From: JBFAPK01 sp040676675 | GTDB lineage: Bacteria > Actinomycetota > Actinomycetes > Mycobacteriales > Micromonosporaceae | Length of the DNA: 64,000 bases | Assembly: GCF_040676675.1 (NCBI RefSeq) | Contig: NZ_JBFAPK010000042.1 | Location: 1 to 64,000, forward strand | Reading direction: 5' to 3' | Shown here: positions 1 to 8,603 of the stretch, piece after piece | How the letters are laid out: every line of letters starts with the position of its first letter | Position numbering within the stretch: the stretch's first letter is position 1 | The notes under the pieces: generated by a model | The model's input: the letters and a program-made list of their open reading frames with translations, nothing else | What the model was told of the DNA's origin: nothing | Database searches by the model: none | Translations under genes and position numbers: made by a program

Positions 1-520
1 CCTTCAGGCCGGACATCGTCTTCGACTTCGGCTCCGGGGCCTTCTGCGGGCCGTCCGGGCCGTCCGGGTCGGAGGTGTTGACGTCCGAGAAGCCCGCGAT
101 GTCGCTGAAGAAGCTGGCGTTCTGCATGCCGTTCGGCGAGTACGCGTCGAAGTTCCAGGCGTCGACGAAGTTCTTGGCCTTCACGACCGTGCCGTCGTGG
201 AACTTCGTGTTCTGCTTGATCTTGATGGTGTAGACCTTGGAGTCGGGCGTGGTGATCGACTCGGCCAGGGCGTTCTTGGGGGCGCCACCGTCGTTCGGGT
301 ACTCGACCAGCCCGGTCCACAGGGCGTCGATGAGCTTCCCGCCGCCGGTCTCCGTGGTGTTGGCCGGGACGAGGCCGACCTCCGGCTGCGTGCCGTAGAT
401 GCTGATGGCGCCGTTGGTGTCACCGGACGAGCTGTTGTCGCCGCCAGAGCTGCAGCCTGCCGCGACGAGCGCGCAGGCCGCGCCCAGCGCGACAGCGCTC
501 GCACGCTTCGAGACTCTCAT
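1..520 (-). CDS. Peptide ABC transporter substrate-binding lipoprotein, N-terminal part (cut by window edge)
   Basis: Extracytoplasmic solute-binding protein of the family 5 (oligopeptide/dipeptide) type, which would deliver peptides to an ABC importer. About 173 N-terminal residues are inside the window; the rest lies beyond base 1. The start ATG at 520 follows a GAGGAGG ribosome site (531-537). The signal peptide MRVSKRASAVALGAA leads to the lipobox LVAAGC, so the mature protein is a lipoprotein with Cys near residue 21. The following GTQPEVGLVPANTTETGG and the KFHDGTVVKAKNFVDAW stretch are typical of SBP family 5. Substrate cannot be told. The partner permease and ATPase genes would lie to the left of the window. 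Confidence 0.85.
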   Translation of the reverse strand, partial: MRVSKRASAVALGAACALVAAGCSSGGDNSSSGDTNGAISIYGTQPEVGLVPANTTETGGGKLIDALWTGLVEYPNDGGAPKNALAESITTPDSKVYTIKIKQNTKFHDGTVVKAKNFVDAWNFDAYSPNGMQNASFFSDIAGFSDVNTSDPDGPDGPQKAPEPKSKTMSGLK

Positions 521-963
521 TACCGAGGGCCCTCCTCTTTCATGACCAGGTCTTGGTCGTGTGTCACACGCACATTGGGGGATCACGCCAGCCGGCAGGC
601 GACGTTGGCGCCGACTGCCGGAAAGCTACCGCAGGGACTCGGGACACCCCAGATGCACCGATGATCCGCCGGGCTTACTCACCCCGATGCGCCCGTCGCC
701 GCGCAGGCTCCCGGGGGGCGGACAGCCTGAACAGGGCGTTCGCGAGCGACGGGGGACCCGCAGGGCGGCTCACACGAGGGGGTGAGGTGACTGCAACTGT
801 GACACCGACCTGCCCTTGACGTGAAGGTGCCGTTATCAAGACGTTAGTTGGCCGGTGCCCTGCCGATACTGAATGAAGATCATTCCGGATTTCCGCCGCA
901 CGCCGTTGACCTGCGATTTCGCCCCGACGGGCGATATGACCTCCTGCGCGTAGGCTCAGTGGT
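521..963. other. Intergenic region, divergent promoters
   Basis: 443 bases between the divergent substrate-binding protein and PIG-L genes, with no convincing gene. A small inverted repeat GACCA-N5-TGGTC lies at 544-558, in the leader of the left gene, and could be an operator. The right end carries the leaderless promoter of the PIG-L gene. Confidence 0.5.
951..956 (+). promoter_or_regulatory. -10 element TAGGCT of the PIG-L gene (leaderless)
   Basis: TAGGCT is followed by 7 bases and then the ATG at 964. This matches the TANNNT -10 consensus and puts the transcription start on or next to the start codon. No convincing -35 is visible, and no Shine-Dalgarno sequence precedes the ATG. Confidence 0.6.
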
Positions 964-1698
964 ATGACCTTCCCCGCCTCCGCCCCGGCACTGTCCGACG
1001 TGCGCCGCGCACTGGCCGTGTTTGCCCATCCGGATGATGTGGATTTTGGCTCCGCGGGCACGATTGCCACCTGGGTGGACGAGGGTATCGAGGTCGCGTA
1101 CCTGATCGTCACCCGGGGGGACGCCGGCGGATTCGACGACACGCCGCGCGCGGAGATCCCGGCGATCCGGGAACGCGAGCAGCGCGCGGCGGCCGCCGCG
1201 GTCGGCGTCACCCGGGTGGACTTCCTCGACGGGTACGCCGACGGCGCCCTCGCGCCGACGCTTGCGCTGCGCCGCGACATCACCGCGGCGATCCGCCGGT
1301 TCCGGCCGGACCGGGTGCTCACCAGTTCGCCGCTGCGGCGTTGGGAACAGCTCACCGGACCGAGCCACCCGGACCACCTGGCCGCCGGCGAGGCGACCAC
1401 CTGCGCCATCTACCCCGACGCGCGCAACCCGTTCGCCTTCCCGGAGCTGCTGGACGAGGGGCTCCAGCCGTGGGTGGTGCGCGAGGTCTGGTACGCCGGC
1501 GGTCCCGCGCCGGACCACGCGGTCGACATCACCGACCGGTACGACCGCAAGCTCGCCGCGCTGCGGGCCCACGCCTCCCAGACCGCGCACCTCGACCTGG
1601 GGACCTGGCTGCGGGACCGGCTCACCACCATGGCGGAGAGCCTCGGCCTGCCGGACGACCGGCTGGCCGAGGCCTTCACGGTGCTGCGGACGGAGTAA
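964..1698 (+). CDS. PIG-L family deacetylase
   Basis: Zinc-dependent N-deacetylase of the PIG-L/LmbE family (GlcNAc-PI, MshB and Mca relatives), 244 aa, cytoplasmic. The metal-binding signature AHPDD is at residues 21-25 and the second zinc motif SHPDH at 134-138; the LIVTRGDAGG strand-loop at about 47-56 is also typical. Substrate is unknown: it could act on an amino sugar, a mycothiol-type conjugate or a secondary metabolite, and nothing nearby decides this. No other sugar or thiol gene is adjacent; the gene is monocistronic and leaderless from the TAGGCT promoter just upstream. The convergent response-regulator gene ends 60 bases downstream. Confidence 0.85.
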   Translation: MTFPASAPALSDVRRALAVFAHPDDVDFGSAGTIATWVDEGIEVAYLIVTRGDAGGFDDTPRAEIPAIREREQRAAAAAVGVTRVDFLDGYADGALAPTLALRRDITAAIRRFRPDRVLTSSPLRRWEQLTGPSHPDHLAAGEATTCAIYPDARNPFAFPELLDEGLQPWVVREVWYAGGPAPDHAVDITDRYDRKLAALRAHASQTAHLDLGTWLRDRLTTMAESLGLPDDRLAEAFTVLRTE

Positions 1699-1758
1699 CG
1701 GCGCGCGGCGCGGCGGCGCGGCGGGTGCAACGAGCCGCCCGGCCGGCCGGACGCCGGG

Positions 1759-2448
1759 TCACACCAGGCGGCGGTCGGCCGCCCAGCGGGACAGCTCGTA
1801 CCGGTTCGACATCTGCAGCTTCCGCAATACGTTCGAGACGTGCGTCTCCACCGTCTTGATGGAGATGAAGAGCTCCTTGGCGATCTCCTTGTACGCGTAC
1901 CCGCGGGCGAGCAGGCGGAGCACCTCACGCTCCCGGTTGGTCAGCTGGTCGAGCTCCGGGTCGGCGACCGGCGCGTCGGGGCGGGCGGCGAAGGCGTCCA
2001 GCACGAACCCGGCCAGCCGGGGGCTGAACACGGCGTCGCCGTCGGCCACCCGGCGGATCGCCGCGGCCAGCTCGTCCGGGGAGATCGTCTTCGTGACGTA
2101 GCCCCGGGCGCCGGCCCGGATCAGCCCGATCACGTCCTCGGCGGCGTCGGAGACGCTCAACGCCAGGAACCGCACCTGCGGTTGGGTACGCCGCATCGAC
2201 TCCAGCACCGCCCGACCGCCGCCGTCCGGCATGTGCACGTCGAGCAGGACCACGTCCGGCGCGGTCAGCGCGATCCGACTGATCGCCTCGGCCACCGTGC
2301 TCGCCTCGCCGACCACCTCCACGTGCGCGCCCAGCTCGGCGCGTACGCCGGCACGGAACATCGCGTGGTCGTCGACCAGGAAGACCCGCAGTCGCCGCGG
2401 CTCGCCGCCCGGCGCGTCCGTCCCGGGCCCGATCGGCTGCTCAATCAT
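1759..2448 (-). CDS. LuxR-type two-component response regulator
   Basis: NarL/LuxR-family regulator, 229 aa, partner of the upstream PspC kinase. The receiver spans about residues 20-135, with the acidic pair D26-D27 and the phosphoacceptor D70 in LLDVHMPDGG. A LuxR helix-turn-helix occupies the C-terminal 65 residues (LTNREREVLRLLARGY through KTVETHVSNVLRKL). ATG at 2448 was chosen because it overlaps the kinase stop by 8 bases, a translational-coupling arrangement; a GTG at 2481 would add 11 residues. Expected to be phosphorylated by the kinase and to bind DNA as a dimer, plausibly at the nearby PspC/LiaF promoters (inference). MacR of Streptomyces is a possible relative. Confidence 0.9.
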   Translation of the reverse strand: MIEQPIGPGTDAPGGEPRRLRVFLVDDHAMFRAGVRAELGAHVEVVGEASTVAEAISRIALTAPDVVLLDVHMPDGGGRAVLESMRRTQPQVRFLALSVSDAAEDVIGLIRAGARGYVTKTISPDELAAAIRRVADGDAVFSPRLAGFVLDAFAARPDAPVADPELDQLTNREREVLRLLARGYAYKEIAKELFISIKTVETHVSNVLRKLQMSNRYELSRWAADRRLV

Positions 2449-3775
2449 GATCTCTACCTGCCGCCCTTCCTGCGGTGGCACCGATCGGCAGGTGGAGCCG
2501 TACCTCGGTGCCCTGGCCCGGCTCGCTGCGGATCTCCGCCCGCCCGCCGTGCCGCTTCATCCGGCCGATGATCGAACCACGTACGCCGTGCCGGTGGTCC
2601 TCTACCGTAGCCGGGTCGAAGCCGGCGCCCCGGTCGCGTACGAAGACGCTCACCTGCTCCGGCTCGACCTCGGCGTAGAGCGAGATGGTCTGTACCTTGG
2701 CGTGCCGGGCCGCGTTGACCAGCGCCTCCCGGGCCGCGGCGACCAGCGCGCCGACCCGCTCGTCGGTCTCCCGGTCGCCCACCACCACCGCCTCGACGGT
2801 CACCGCGTAGGTGTCCTCCACCTCGGCCGCGACCTGCTCCAGCGCCGCGGCGAGCCGCTCGTACGGCGACGCGGTCGGCTTGTAGAGCCAGTTGCGCAGC
2901 GACCGTTCCTGGCCGCGGGCCAGCCGCTGCACGGTCTTGACGTCACCGGCGTTGCGCAGGATCAGCGCGAGGGTGTGCAGCACCTGGTCGTGCACCATGG
3001 CCGCCAGTTCGGCGCGCTCCTGCTCGCGGATCCGTCCCTCCCGCTCGGCGCGCAGCTGGTTGTAGGTGCGCCAGAGGACCGGGGCGGCCACCACGCCGAC
3101 GCCCGCGAGCCCCACCAGCGCGAAGATCACGCCGTAGAGCACCGCGTCGAGGCTGTCCTGCGGGGAGAAGACCGCCGCCACCCCGATGATGCCGACCGCC
3201 ACCAGCACGCCGCCGCCGATGAAGCGCAGGACGAAGGCGCGCCGGTCGCTCTCCTCCACCACCGCGCCGAGCCACGGCACCGGCATCGACTCGCTCCACT
3301 GCCGCCGCCGCTCGGGGGCGGACTGGTGCCAGATCACTCCGGCGCCGACCGCGATGATCGCCACCAGCCAGCCGGCGGTACTCGCCACGCCGATCGAGTC
3401 GAAGACCATCACCTGGACCAGGATCATGCCGAGGCCGATGGCGACGAAGGGCAGCAGTTGGAAGATGTCCCGGCGCGGCGGCTCGGCGGTCGCCGGCCCC
3501 GGTTGCAGCGGTACCACCGCCCAGAAGGCGGCATAGAGCAGCAGGCCCAGCCCGCTGAGCCCGAGCAACACCGCGAAGGCCACGCGTACCCGCACCACGG
3601 AGATCCCGACGTGCTCGGCGATACCGCTGGCCACGCCGGCGACCATGCGGCCGTGGCGGGCCCGGTAGAGGCGGGGTGGCTCGGTCGTGGTGATGATCGC
3701 TGGCTCCCTGGTCGGTGGCGTGCACCGATCGTCACACGGCGCGGCCCGTTCCGGCCACGGGGACGACCCGGACAT
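2441..3775 (-). CDS. PspC-domain sensor histidine kinase
   Basis: Membrane sensor kinase, about 444 aa. A PspC domain (residues about 36-95, RLYRARHGRMVAGVASGIAEHVG) is followed by several membrane segments to about residue 235. The dimerization/phosphoacceptor helix is AAMVHDQVLH (His262 candidate), and a C-terminal HATPase carries the N box EALVNAARHA and the G box DRGAGFDP. This is the HisKA_3/NarX-like layout. PspC fused to a kinase is known in actinomycetes (the MacS type) and suggests sensing of envelope stress. ATG 3775 was taken as start; no good ribosome site precedes it, so a shorter start is possible. It is divergent from a PspC/LiaF-like gene, which it may control. Confidence 0.85.
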   Translation of the reverse strand: MSGSSPWPERAAPCDDRCTPPTREPAIITTTEPPRLYRARHGRMVAGVASGIAEHVGISVVRVRVAFAVLLGLSGLGLLLYAAFWAVVPLQPGPATAEPPRRDIFQLLPFVAIGLGMILVQVMVFDSIGVASTAGWLVAIIAVGAGVIWHQSAPERRRQWSESMPVPWLGAVVEESDRRAFVLRFIGGGVLVAVGIIGVAAVFSPQDSLDAVLYGVIFALVGLAGVGVVAAPVLWRTYNQLRAEREGRIREQERAELAAMVHDQVLHTLALILRNAGDVKTVQRLARGQERSLRNWLYKPTASPYERLAAALEQVAAEVEDTYAVTVEAVVVGDRETDERVGALVAAAREALVNAARHAKVQTISLYAEVEPEQVSVFVRDRGAGFDPATVEDHRHGVRGSIIGRMKRHGGRAEIRSEPGQGTEVRLHLPIGATAGRAAGRDHD

Positions 3776-3852
3776 CGAGCTGCGGGATCTCAGGGTCCGC
3801 TCAGGGTTGCCGCCTGAGGCCGCTCGGGTACGCGAGCGGCGACGATCGAAGT

Positions 3853-5643
3853 ATGACCGACGACGCTGCCGCGCACCCGGGGGCGCAGACGACCAGCGGG
3901 GACTCCACCGTATCCGCTCCGGGACCGGGTCCGGTGCCCTCGACGCCCGAGCCGGCGGCCGAAGCCCGGCCCGGCGACGCACCGCCGGGCGACACGCGGC
4001 CGGCCGACCCGCCGACCGGCGGCGCGGCCCCGCCACCGCCGCCACCGCCCGGCCCGCCGCCGGGATGGGGGTACGGCCCGGGCGCCGCCCCGCCGCCGCC
4101 CACCGGAGCCGGCTTCACCTCCCGGTACGGGCTGGTCCGCCCGCGCGACGGCCGCTACCTGGCCGGGGTCTGCGCCGCGATCGGCCGGGCCACCAACACC
4201 GACCCGGTGCTCTGGCGGGTGCTCCTCGCCGTACTGGGCTTCTTCGGCGGCATCGGCATCCTGGTCTACGTCGCGGCGTGGTTGATCATCCCGGGCGAGG
4301 GGGACACCGCCTCCCCGGTCGAGTCCATGCTGGGCCGGGGCCGGTCGAGCATGTCGCCGGTCACGGTGATCGTGCTCAGCGTCCTGGTCGCGGTCAGCTT
4401 CGGCTTCATCGTCACCGACGCGTTCCGGGCCGTGCTGCTCGGCGCGGCGATCCTGATCGGCGGGGCGATCCTGCTCAACCGGGACGCGGGCCGCCGGGAC
4501 GCCAACGCGGACCGGACCGGCGCCGCGCCGGCCGGCGTCGCTCCCGGCGCGCCGGCGGCGGGCGGCGGCTTCGCCGCCGCGGCGCCGGGCCAGCCCGGCC
4601 CGACGACCGCCTTCCCGGCGGCGCCGGGCGCCGGCCACCCCGGCGCGGGGGGCTTCGTCGCCCCGGCCGGCGCCCGGTATGCCGAGCCGGGCCGTCCGGC
4701 CTCCTACCCGGCGGCGCCCGGCGGGTACCAGCAGCCGGAGGCGCGCGGGACCGCGGCGGCGGGCCAGGCGGGCGGCGGGACCGCCGAGCCGCCGACCGAG
4801 CCGCTGCCCGCCTGGTCCGCCCTGACCACGAGCCCGCTGCCGCCCGCCCCCGGGTACGGCGCGTCGGGCTACGGCACCCCGGCGTACGGCACGCCCGGCT
4901 ACGGGCCGCCGCCCGGCGGCGCCTACCGGCCGCCCTTCGCCCCGCGCGGCCCGTACGCGGGCACCGGACCGTACCCGCCGGGTGGCGCACCGGTCCCCCC
5001 GCCCGCGAAGCCCCCGAAGGCGCCCCGCAACCGCGAGCGCTCGCCCCTCGGCGCGGCGACCTTCTCGCTGATCTTCCTGGCCATCGGCGTGACGGCGATC
5101 CTGGACCTCGGCGGCGTGATCTCGGTACCGGTCTCCGGCTACTTCGCGGTGGCGCTGACCACCATCGGCCTCGGCCTGCTCGTCGGTACCTGGTTCGGCC
5201 GGGCCCGGTGGCTGATCGCGCTCGGCCTGGCGGGGGCGGTCGCGCTCGGCATCGCCACGCTCGCCGAGTCGTACGAGGGGGTCCAGGGGCCGGACGCGCC
5301 CGTGGTCTGGACGCCGACGAGCTACCAGGAGTTGGCCGACCGGTACGAGAACCAGTTCGGTGACTCGACGCTCGACCTGCGCAACGTCGACTTCGGCGGG
5401 CACGAAACCGACATCTCGGTGCAGGTCAACGTCGGCTCGCTGACGATCCTGGTACCGCCGCGGGTCGACGTCACGACCGAGACCCGGGTACGGGCCGGCG
5501 ACACGGACATCTTCGGCACGCACTGGAGCGGCTTCGACCGGACCGACCGTACGGCCACCGACTACGGCAGCGACGGTCCGGGCGGCGGCACGCTGCGGCT
5601 CGACCTGAACGTCAACGCGGGCAACCTGGAGGTCCGGCGATGA
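3853..5643 (+). CDS. PspC and LiaF-like membrane protein with proline-rich linker
   Basis: Envelope-stress type membrane protein, 596 aa. Layout: a disordered Pro/Ala-rich N-terminus (about 1-80); a PspC domain with membrane helices (about 88-155, RYGLVRPRDGRYLAGVCAAIG); a further helix pair (about 172-210); a long Gly/Pro/Ala/Tyr linker with GYGTPAYGTPGYG-type repeats (about 220-390); a second helix group; and a C-terminal beta-rich domain resembling the LiaF/YvqF C-terminus (about 490-596). It starts 77 bases from the divergent kinase start, so the two share a regulatory region. The stop overlaps the next gene in ATGA. The function of such proteins in actinomycetes is poorly known; a role in responding to cell-wall-active agents is inferred from LiaF. 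Confidence 0.8.
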   Translation: MTDDAAAHPGAQTTSGDSTVSAPGPGPVPSTPEPAAEARPGDAPPGDTRPADPPTGGAAPPPPPPPGPPPGWGYGPGAAPPPPTGAGFTSRYGLVRPRDGRYLAGVCAAIGRATNTDPVLWRVLLAVLGFFGGIGILVYVAAWLIIPGEGDTASPVESMLGRGRSSMSPVTVIVLSVLVAVSFGFIVTDAFRAVLLGAAILIGGAILLNRDAGRRDANADRTGAAPAGVAPGAPAAGGGFAAAAPGQPGPTTAFPAAPGAGHPGAGGFVAPAGARYAEPGRPASYPAAPGGYQQPEARGTAAAGQAGGGTAEPPTEPLPAWSALTTSPLPPAPGYGASGYGTPAYGTPGYGPPPGGAYRPPFAPRGPYAGTGPYPPGGAPVPPPAKPPKAPRNRERSPLGAATFSLIFLAIGVTAILDLGGVISVPVSGYFAVALTTIGLGLLVGTWFGRARWLIALGLAGAVALGIATLAESYEGVQGPDAPVVWTPTSYQELADRYENQFGDSTLDLRNVDFGGHETDISVQVNVGSLTILVPPRVDVTTETRVRAGDTDIFGTHWSGFDRTDRTATDYGSDGPGGGTLRLDLNVNAGNLEVRR

Positions 5644-6059
5644 GGGCGCACCGTACCGACGGAGTGTCGTTCACCTTCGGCGTGCTCTTCCTGGCGCTCT
5701 CGGGCTGGTGGCTGGTCGGTCAGCTGCTGGACCTGGCGCTGCCACCGGTCGGCTGGTTCATGGCCGGCGCGCTGATCCTGCTCGGCAGCCTCGGCCTGCT
5801 CGGCGCGGTACGGGCGGCCCGCAACGGCTCCGCGCCGAACGAAACCGCGCGGACGGGCGCGACGCCGGACGGTTCGACGCCGGCCGCGCCCACCAGCGGC
5901 GGCGGGCTGCCGCCGACCAGCGGCGCCGGCGCGGAACCGACCAGCGGCGCCGGTCCCCGGCCGACGAGCGGGGCACCCGGGTATCCGGGCTCCGGCACCT
6001 GGTCGGCCGAGGATCCGGTCACCGCGCCGCCGGCGTCCGGCGGTGACCGCGACCGCTGA
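5640..6059 (+). CDS. Small two-helix membrane protein with PTSG-repeat tail
   Basis: 139 aa. Two membrane segments (about residues 10-32 and 38-60) of LiaI/LiaF-TM type are followed by a hydrophilic, probably disordered tail with four PTSG-centred repeats (PTSGGGLP, PTSGAGAE, PTSGAGPR, PTSGAPGY). It overlaps the upstream PspC/LiaF gene by 4 bases (ATGA), so the two are almost certainly co-translated and may form one complex. No catalytic motif is seen. Confidence 0.75.
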   Translation: MRAHRTDGVSFTFGVLFLALSGWWLVGQLLDLALPPVGWFMAGALILLGSLGLLGAVRAARNGSAPNETARTGATPDGSTPAAPTSGGGLPPTSGAGAEPTSGAGPRPTSGAPGYPGSGTWSAEDPVTAPPASGGDRDR

Positions 6060-6092
6060 CGCGCATCGGTGCACGCCTGTTCGGCCGCACCC

Positions 6093-6098
6093 TATGCT
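6093..6098 (+). promoter_or_regulatory. Candidate -10 element TATGCT upstream of psd
   Basis: TATGCT lies 5 bases before an in-frame GTG at 6104 and about 115 bases before the preferred ATG of psd. It is the best sigma-A-like -10 in this gap. If it is used, psd has either a leader of about 110 bases or a leaderless form 37 residues longer. Confidence 0.4.
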
Positions 6099-6214
6099 GG
6101 CCGGTGGAGGTTTCCGCCTCCGCCGGCCGGTCCGCGTCGGGCGAGCCGGAAACGGTGTCCCCGTCCGTTCCGTCCGGCCGTCCCGACCCCGACCCCGCGA
6201 GGAGCTCGTCCGAC

Positions 6215-7468
6215 ATGACCCAGTCCCCCGTCGTCGGTCCCGCCGGTCCGCCCGACCCGGTCCGTCTCGGCGAGCGTGCCGCCCGCACCCTCACCGCCGA
6301 ACTCGCCCGGCACCACGGTCCGAAGACCGCGCTGGTGGTCGGGGCCACGCCGGACAGCGTCGTGCTGGCCGTCGCGCTAGGCGCGCTGCTGCCGGGCGAC
6401 ACGCTCACGCTGGTACCCGCCGACGGCACGGACGCCGACCGGCTGCGGGAACACCTGACGCTCCAGGGGCAGTGGGTGGCCGACCGGGTACGGATCGTCG
6501 ACTCGCTCGCGGCCGCCGACCCGGCCGACGTGGTGGTGGCGGCCGAGCCGTTCACCGGCTCCGCGGAGGCGGCCCGGGCCACCCTGGAGGAGCTGGGCAA
6601 GTACGTCGGGCCCGGCGGCGTGTTGACCGTGGCGGTACCGGCCCTGCCCGGGCGTACCCCGGACGCCGCCGCCGAGCTGGACCGCCAGGACGCCCTCTTC
6701 GGCGTCGGTACCGACCTGGTGCTGCGCAACCACCCGCCGGTACGCGTGCACCGGCTGCGCTTCACCCCGGCCGACATCGCCGTGGCGGCCCGGCTCGCCC
6801 CGGCCTACCGCCCGTCCAGCATCCCGCTGACCCGCAACATGCACATCGACTCGAACGGCGTCGCGGCGGCCGGCATCGCGCTCGGCCTGGCCGCGCTCAC
6901 CCGGGCCGCCCGGCCGAAGTCGAAGCTCTGGCTGGTGCCGGCGCTGGCCGCCGCCCCGGTCGCCGCGTTCTTCCGCGACCCGGAACGGGACATCCCGGAG
7001 GATCCCGCGGCCGTGGTGGCCGCGGCGGACGGTCGGGTGCTCTCGGTCCAGCGGCTGCCCGACGAGCGGTTCGGCGACGGCGAGTTCCTCCGGATCGCGG
7101 TCTTCCTCTCCGTCCTCGACGTGCACGTCAACCGCGCCCCCGTGGCCGGCAAGGTGGCCGACTACTTCGTCGCCGACGGCGGCTTCGCGGCCGCGATGAA
7201 GCCGGACGCCGAGCACAACGTGGCGGCGTACACGGTCCTCGACACCGATCACGGGACGGTGGTGGTGGCCCAACGGACCGGGTTGATCGCCCGCCGGATC
7301 GTGCACCGGGCACCGGTCGGCTCGCTGCTGGCCCGTGGGGAGCGGTTCGGGCTGATCCGCTTCGGCTCGCGTACCGACGTCTACCTGCCGGCCGACGCCG
7401 CGGACCCGGTGGTGGCCCCCGGCGACAAGGTCGTCGGCGGCTCCTCCGTGATCGCCCGCTGGCGCTGA
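6215..7468 (+). CDS. psd: Phosphatidylserine decarboxylase with N-terminal extra domain
   Basis: Makes phosphatidylethanolamine from phosphatidylserine at the membrane. 417 aa from the ATG at 6215, which has GAGGAG at 6199-6204. The decarboxylase is the C-terminal 180 residues: ADGRV near 271, DVHVNRAPVAGKV near 302, DAEHN near 331 and the self-cleavage motif GGSS at 408-411, where the serine becomes the pyruvoyl group. The N-terminal 200 residues are extra and look like a Rossmann or methyltransferase-like fold (LVVGATPDSVVLAVALGALLPGD, then GKYVGPGGVLTVAVP), without a clear SAM motif. Stand-alone enzymes are roughly 200-300 aa. A GTG at 6104 would add 37 low-complexity residues. The gene is convergent with phosphatidylserine synthase, the preceding step. 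Confidence 0.85.
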   Translation: MTQSPVVGPAGPPDPVRLGERAARTLTAELARHHGPKTALVVGATPDSVVLAVALGALLPGDTLTLVPADGTDADRLREHLTLQGQWVADRVRIVDSLAAADPADVVVAAEPFTGSAEAARATLEELGKYVGPGGVLTVAVPALPGRTPDAAAELDRQDALFGVGTDLVLRNHPPVRVHRLRFTPADIAVAARLAPAYRPSSIPLTRNMHIDSNGVAAAGIALGLAALTRAARPKSKLWLVPALAAAPVAAFFRDPERDIPEDPAAVVAAADGRVLSVQRLPDERFGDGEFLRIAVFLSVLDVHVNRAPVAGKVADYFVADGGFAAAMKPDAEHNVAAYTVLDTDHGTVVVAQRTGLIARRIVHRAPVGSLLARGERFGLIRFGSRTDVYLPADAADPVVAPGDKVVGGSSVIARWR

Positions 7469-7504
7469 CGGGCCCGCGCCACCGACGCGGCGGCGACAAC
7501 GACG

Positions 7505-7540
7505 AAGGGCGCGCCCCGGATCGCTCCGGGGCGCGCCCTT
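7505..7540. terminator. Bidirectional terminator between psd and pssA
   Basis: Perfect 16-bp stem (7505-7520 with 7525-7540) with a TCGC loop, A-rich on one side and T-rich on the other. It lies between two convergent genes, so it can end both transcripts. Confidence 0.9.
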
Positions 7541-7559
7541 TCCGTCGGGTCGGGGGCGG

Positions 7560-8603
7560 TCAGGCCGGCCGGGCCGCCCGGCGCTGGCGCAGCCAGAGCA
7601 GCGGGCCGCTGGCCAGGTAGCCGACCACCACCAGCGCGAAGGTGAGCCGTACGTCGATCAGCGCGCCGATGACCGGGGCGAGCCAGAGCCACGGCGGCAG
7701 CTTGATCAGGCGAGCCAGCTTGGCGTACGGGAAGCTCGACACCATCGCGAACGCCAGCAGCGCCACCACGGCGACCTGGGCCGTACCGGGTACCGGCAGG
7801 CCGATCAGTACGGCGAGGGCGAGTACCGCGGCGGCCATGGTGGTCGGCACGCCGCAGAAGAACCGGCCGTCCCTGGGCGAGATGTTGAACCGGGCGAGCC
7901 GGATCGCCGAGCAGGCCGCGACCAGGGCGCAGGCGACCGCGGCGGCGGTGGTCGAGACGGAGCCGGCCAGCGAGGCGTAGACCACGACCGGCGCGGCCAG
8001 GCCGAACGAGCACATGTCGGCCAGCGAGTCCATCTGGGCGCCGAACGGGCTCGCCACCCCAAGCTTGCGGGCCAGCGCGCCGTCGAGGCCGTCGAAGGCG
8101 ACGCAGGCGATCAGGAACCCGGCGGCGGTGCGGACCTCCCCGTGCATGGCCAGGAAGATGGCGAGCATGCCGAGCGTGAGGCTCGCCAGCGTGCAGGAGT
8201 TGACCAGCGCGAACTTGATCCGCCGGGCGGTGGTGCGCTCGCCGGGCAGCAGCGGTACGCCGCCGCTGGCCGCCGGCTCGACCGGGGCCACGGGGCCGCC
8301 GAGCGCGGGGCTGACCGGGACGACCGCCTCGATCTCCGCGCGGATCTCCGCGTCGGCGAAGCGCCCGAAGCCGTAGCGTCGCGACGGCCGGGGGGCCGCC
8401 GGGTACGGGTGTCCGGGCGTCAGGGTGGCGGTGCCGCCGCCGAGCCCGCGGTCCCGGCCCGGCTCCTGGTCCCGGCGCGCCACCCGGACCAGGAGCACCT
8501 GACGGGCGAAGGCGCCGCTGCGGCGCAGCTGCCCGGTCCATCGGCGTCCGGCGGGGCGGGGATTGTCCGTGGTACGACGCCGACGCCAAGGGGTCCTCGG
8601 CAC
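7560..8603 (-). CDS. pssA: CDP-diacylglycerol-serine O-phosphatidyltransferase
   Basis: Phosphatidylserine synthase: joins CDP-diacylglycerol and serine, an integral membrane enzyme. 347 aa from a GTG at 8603 with GGAGG three bases upstream. The CDP-alcohol phosphatidyltransferase signature begins DGLDGALAR (D171, D174) and continues G-x3-D192-x3-D196. About seven or eight hydrophobic segments follow from residue 130. The N-terminal 125 residues are a charged, Pro/Gly-rich extension not found in short family members. The product feeds psd, encoded convergently beyond the shared terminator. Confidence 0.9.
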   Translation of the reverse strand: MPRTPWRRRRTTDNPRPAGRRWTGQLRRSGAFARQVLLVRVARRDQEPGRDRGLGGGTATLTPGHPYPAAPRPSRRYGFGRFADAEIRAEIEAVVPVSPALGGPVAPVEPAASGGVPLLPGERTTARRIKFALVNSCTLASLTLGMLAIFLAMHGEVRTAAGFLIACVAFDGLDGALARKLGVASPFGAQMDSLADMCSFGLAAPVVVYASLAGSVSTTAAAVACALVAACSAIRLARFNISPRDGRFFCGVPTTMAAAVLALAVLIGLPVPGTAQVAVVALLAFAMVSSFPYAKLARLIKLPPWLWLAPVIGALIDVRLTFALVVVGYLASGPLLWLRQRRAARPA

